Assembly: GCF_004804315.1 (NCBI RefSeq)
Contig: NZ_SRXX01000002.1
Coordinates: 248,001 to 312,000, forward strand
Origin: Flagellimonas onchidii
Lineage (GTDB): Bacteria; Bacteroidota; Bacteroidia; Flavobacteriales; Flavobacteriaceae
Direction of reading: 5' to 3'
DNA length: 64,000 nt
Positions 63,041-64,000 of this stretch are shown here, piece after piece; the stretch's first letter is position 1; each line of letters begins with the position of its first letter. The position numbers and the translations under genes were made by a program. The notes below the pieces were generated by a model. That model was not told where the DNA came from. It did not search any database and saw nothing but the letters and a program-made list of their open reading frames with translations.

Positions 63041-64000
63041 TTAGCCAAAGCTCCACCATTTTTTAACGGTTTTACCATAGCCGTATCCATATTTTCCTCC
63101 GTAGCCTAGGTTAGATTCTTTAACACCATTAACTATAAAAGATAAATTTTTCAGTTTTCCTTCTTTATTAAGCTTTAAAGGAAACTCAAGAACTTTTCGC
63201 TCCGTATTCTTGGATTTGGTTACATAAATCACATGATCCGTATACTTTTCCAAAATCAACGAATCGGTCACAGAAAGAAGCGGGGCAGAATCCACGATTA
63301 CGTAGTCATACTTTTCCCTTAAGCCAGTAAACAATTCCTCCAATCTATCACTTAAAAGAAGCTCAGAGGGATTTGGCGGAATTTTACCTGAATATATAAT
63401 GTCCATCGTAACATCATTAACATTAAAACGATGAATTAAATCCTTGGTTCTTAACTCATTTTTAAACAAATAGTCGGTAAGTCCATATTTAATTTGACTT
63501 TTGTCCGCAATCCCTTTGGATTTAATAAAATCAAAAACCTTAGGGTTTCTTATATCACCACCCAGTAATAGAACACGTTTTCCAGTGGAAGACAGAATCA
63601 TTGATAAATTAGAGCTCAAAAATGTCTTTCCTTCACCTGATACGCTGGAGGTAACCATAACAACATTGCTCCCTCCCCTTTTTTTATCTGTTTTAAGAAT
63701 ATAGTCCAAATTAGTTCTTAATACCCTCAAAGACTCCGCAAACACGGACCTGTCATCCTTTTTAACCAATAATGGTTTATTTGCGCTTTTTACCTTTGGA
63801 ATTTCGGCTAGTACTGCCAAATTCCCGCCAATTAACTTCTGCAAGGTGACCATATTGTCTACCTTATTATCCAATAAATCACCAACATAAATGATGGAAA
63901 ATGGAATCATCAACCCAAGTATCAATGCGGCCAGATATGTTATTTTTCGTTTGGGTTCAACTGGGAAAGGACTTGCTAAATACGCATTATCGACAATTTT
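63041..64000 (-). CDS. Wzc-like polysaccharide tyrosine autokinase, C-terminal part
   Basis: The frame is open to the window edge, so the N-terminal chain-length part lies outside. Visible: SSVSGEGKTFLSSNLS (Walker A), LGGDIRNPK (A') and DYVIVDSAPLL (Walker B), preceded by a membrane helix and followed by a Tyr/Gly-rich tail (YGGKYGYGYGK) that is the likely autophosphorylation cluster. It regulates capsule or EPS polymerisation and export. Confidence 0.9.
   Translation of the reverse strand, partial: KIVDNAYLASPFPVEPKRKITYLAALILGLMIPFSIIYVGDLLDNKVDNMVTLQKLIGGNLAVLAEIPKVKSANKPLLVKKDDRSVFAESLRVLRTNLDYILKTDKKRGGSNVVMVTSSVSGEGKTFLSSNLSMILSSTGKRVLLLGGDIRNPKVFDFIKSKGIADKSQIKYGLTDYLFKNELRTKDLIHRFNVNDVTMDIIYSGKIPPNPSELLLSDRLEELFTGLREKYDYVIVDSAPLLSVTDSLILEKYTDHVIYVTKSKNTERKVLEFPLKLNKEGKLKNLSFIVNGVKESNLGYGGKYGYGYGKTVKKWWSFG

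Noticed and set aside
1..64000. CRISPR arrays, rRNA genes and insertion-sequence transposases
   Set aside because: No regularly spaced repeats, rRNA signatures or transposase motifs were found on reading the window.

Overview
The window reads as a chromosomal segment of a marine-type flavobacterium (Bacteroidota, Flavobacteriaceae). Pointers are the gliding genes gldF and gldG, Bacteroidota-only families (DUF4290, START-like, DUF4212 with a sodium/acetate-type symporter), promoters of the TTTG-N19/20-TAnnTTTG type (clearest at the tRNA and HU genes), AT-rich DNA and frequent TTG/GTG starts.

Positions 1-32626 are ordinary chromosome: an amidohydrolase end, a secreted VOC protein, an NAD-dependent epimerase and a pirin; an orphan TPR histidine kinase; a small sugar-related group (YdjC deacetylase, TIM-barrel isomerase, PhyH dioxygenase, AraC regulator); murA (with Asp in place of the usual active-site Cys), a DUF4290 and a DUF493 protein; an ATPase, recQ and fmt; HU; YqgE; a class IV aminotransferase; tRNA-Met; the acetate group acs / symporter / DUF4212; a GH29 fucosidase; purC; phoH; a SAM hydroxide adenosyltransferase; gldFG; dnaN; and mnmE.

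Positions 32627-62211 form a mobilizable genomic island of about 29.6 kb inserted at the last codons of mnmE. The 16-base sequence TTGCATCGGGAAATAA (end of mnmE, 32611-32626) recurs exactly at 62196-62211. A tyrosine integrase starts just inside the left end and a TTTCACCT motif clusters at both ends, as expected for integrase arm sites. A relaxase with accessory proteins and a candidate oriT lie in the right third; no type IV secretion genes are present, so transfer would need a helper element.

The island cargo is: GDP-L-fucose synthesis (gmd, fcl); a five-gene operon of glycosyltransferase-like proteins, an FkbM methyltransferase and a LanC-like protein without zinc ligands; a class I lanthipeptide cluster (HlyD adaptor, C39-peptidase ABC exporter, a 48-residue precursor with a GG leader and five Ser/Thr plus five Cys in its core, LanC, split LanB); a BlaI repressor / M56 antirepressor / TonB-dependent receptor module behind a 45-base perfect palindrome; a second LanB-C-like protein with another glycosyltransferase; a two-gene putative phage-defence pair (GAPS4-like by recollection); and a HigBA toxin-antitoxin pair beside the right end.

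After the island the chromosome resumes with a CpsB/YwqE-type PHP phosphatase and the kinase domain of a Wzc-like tyrosine autokinase that runs off the window.
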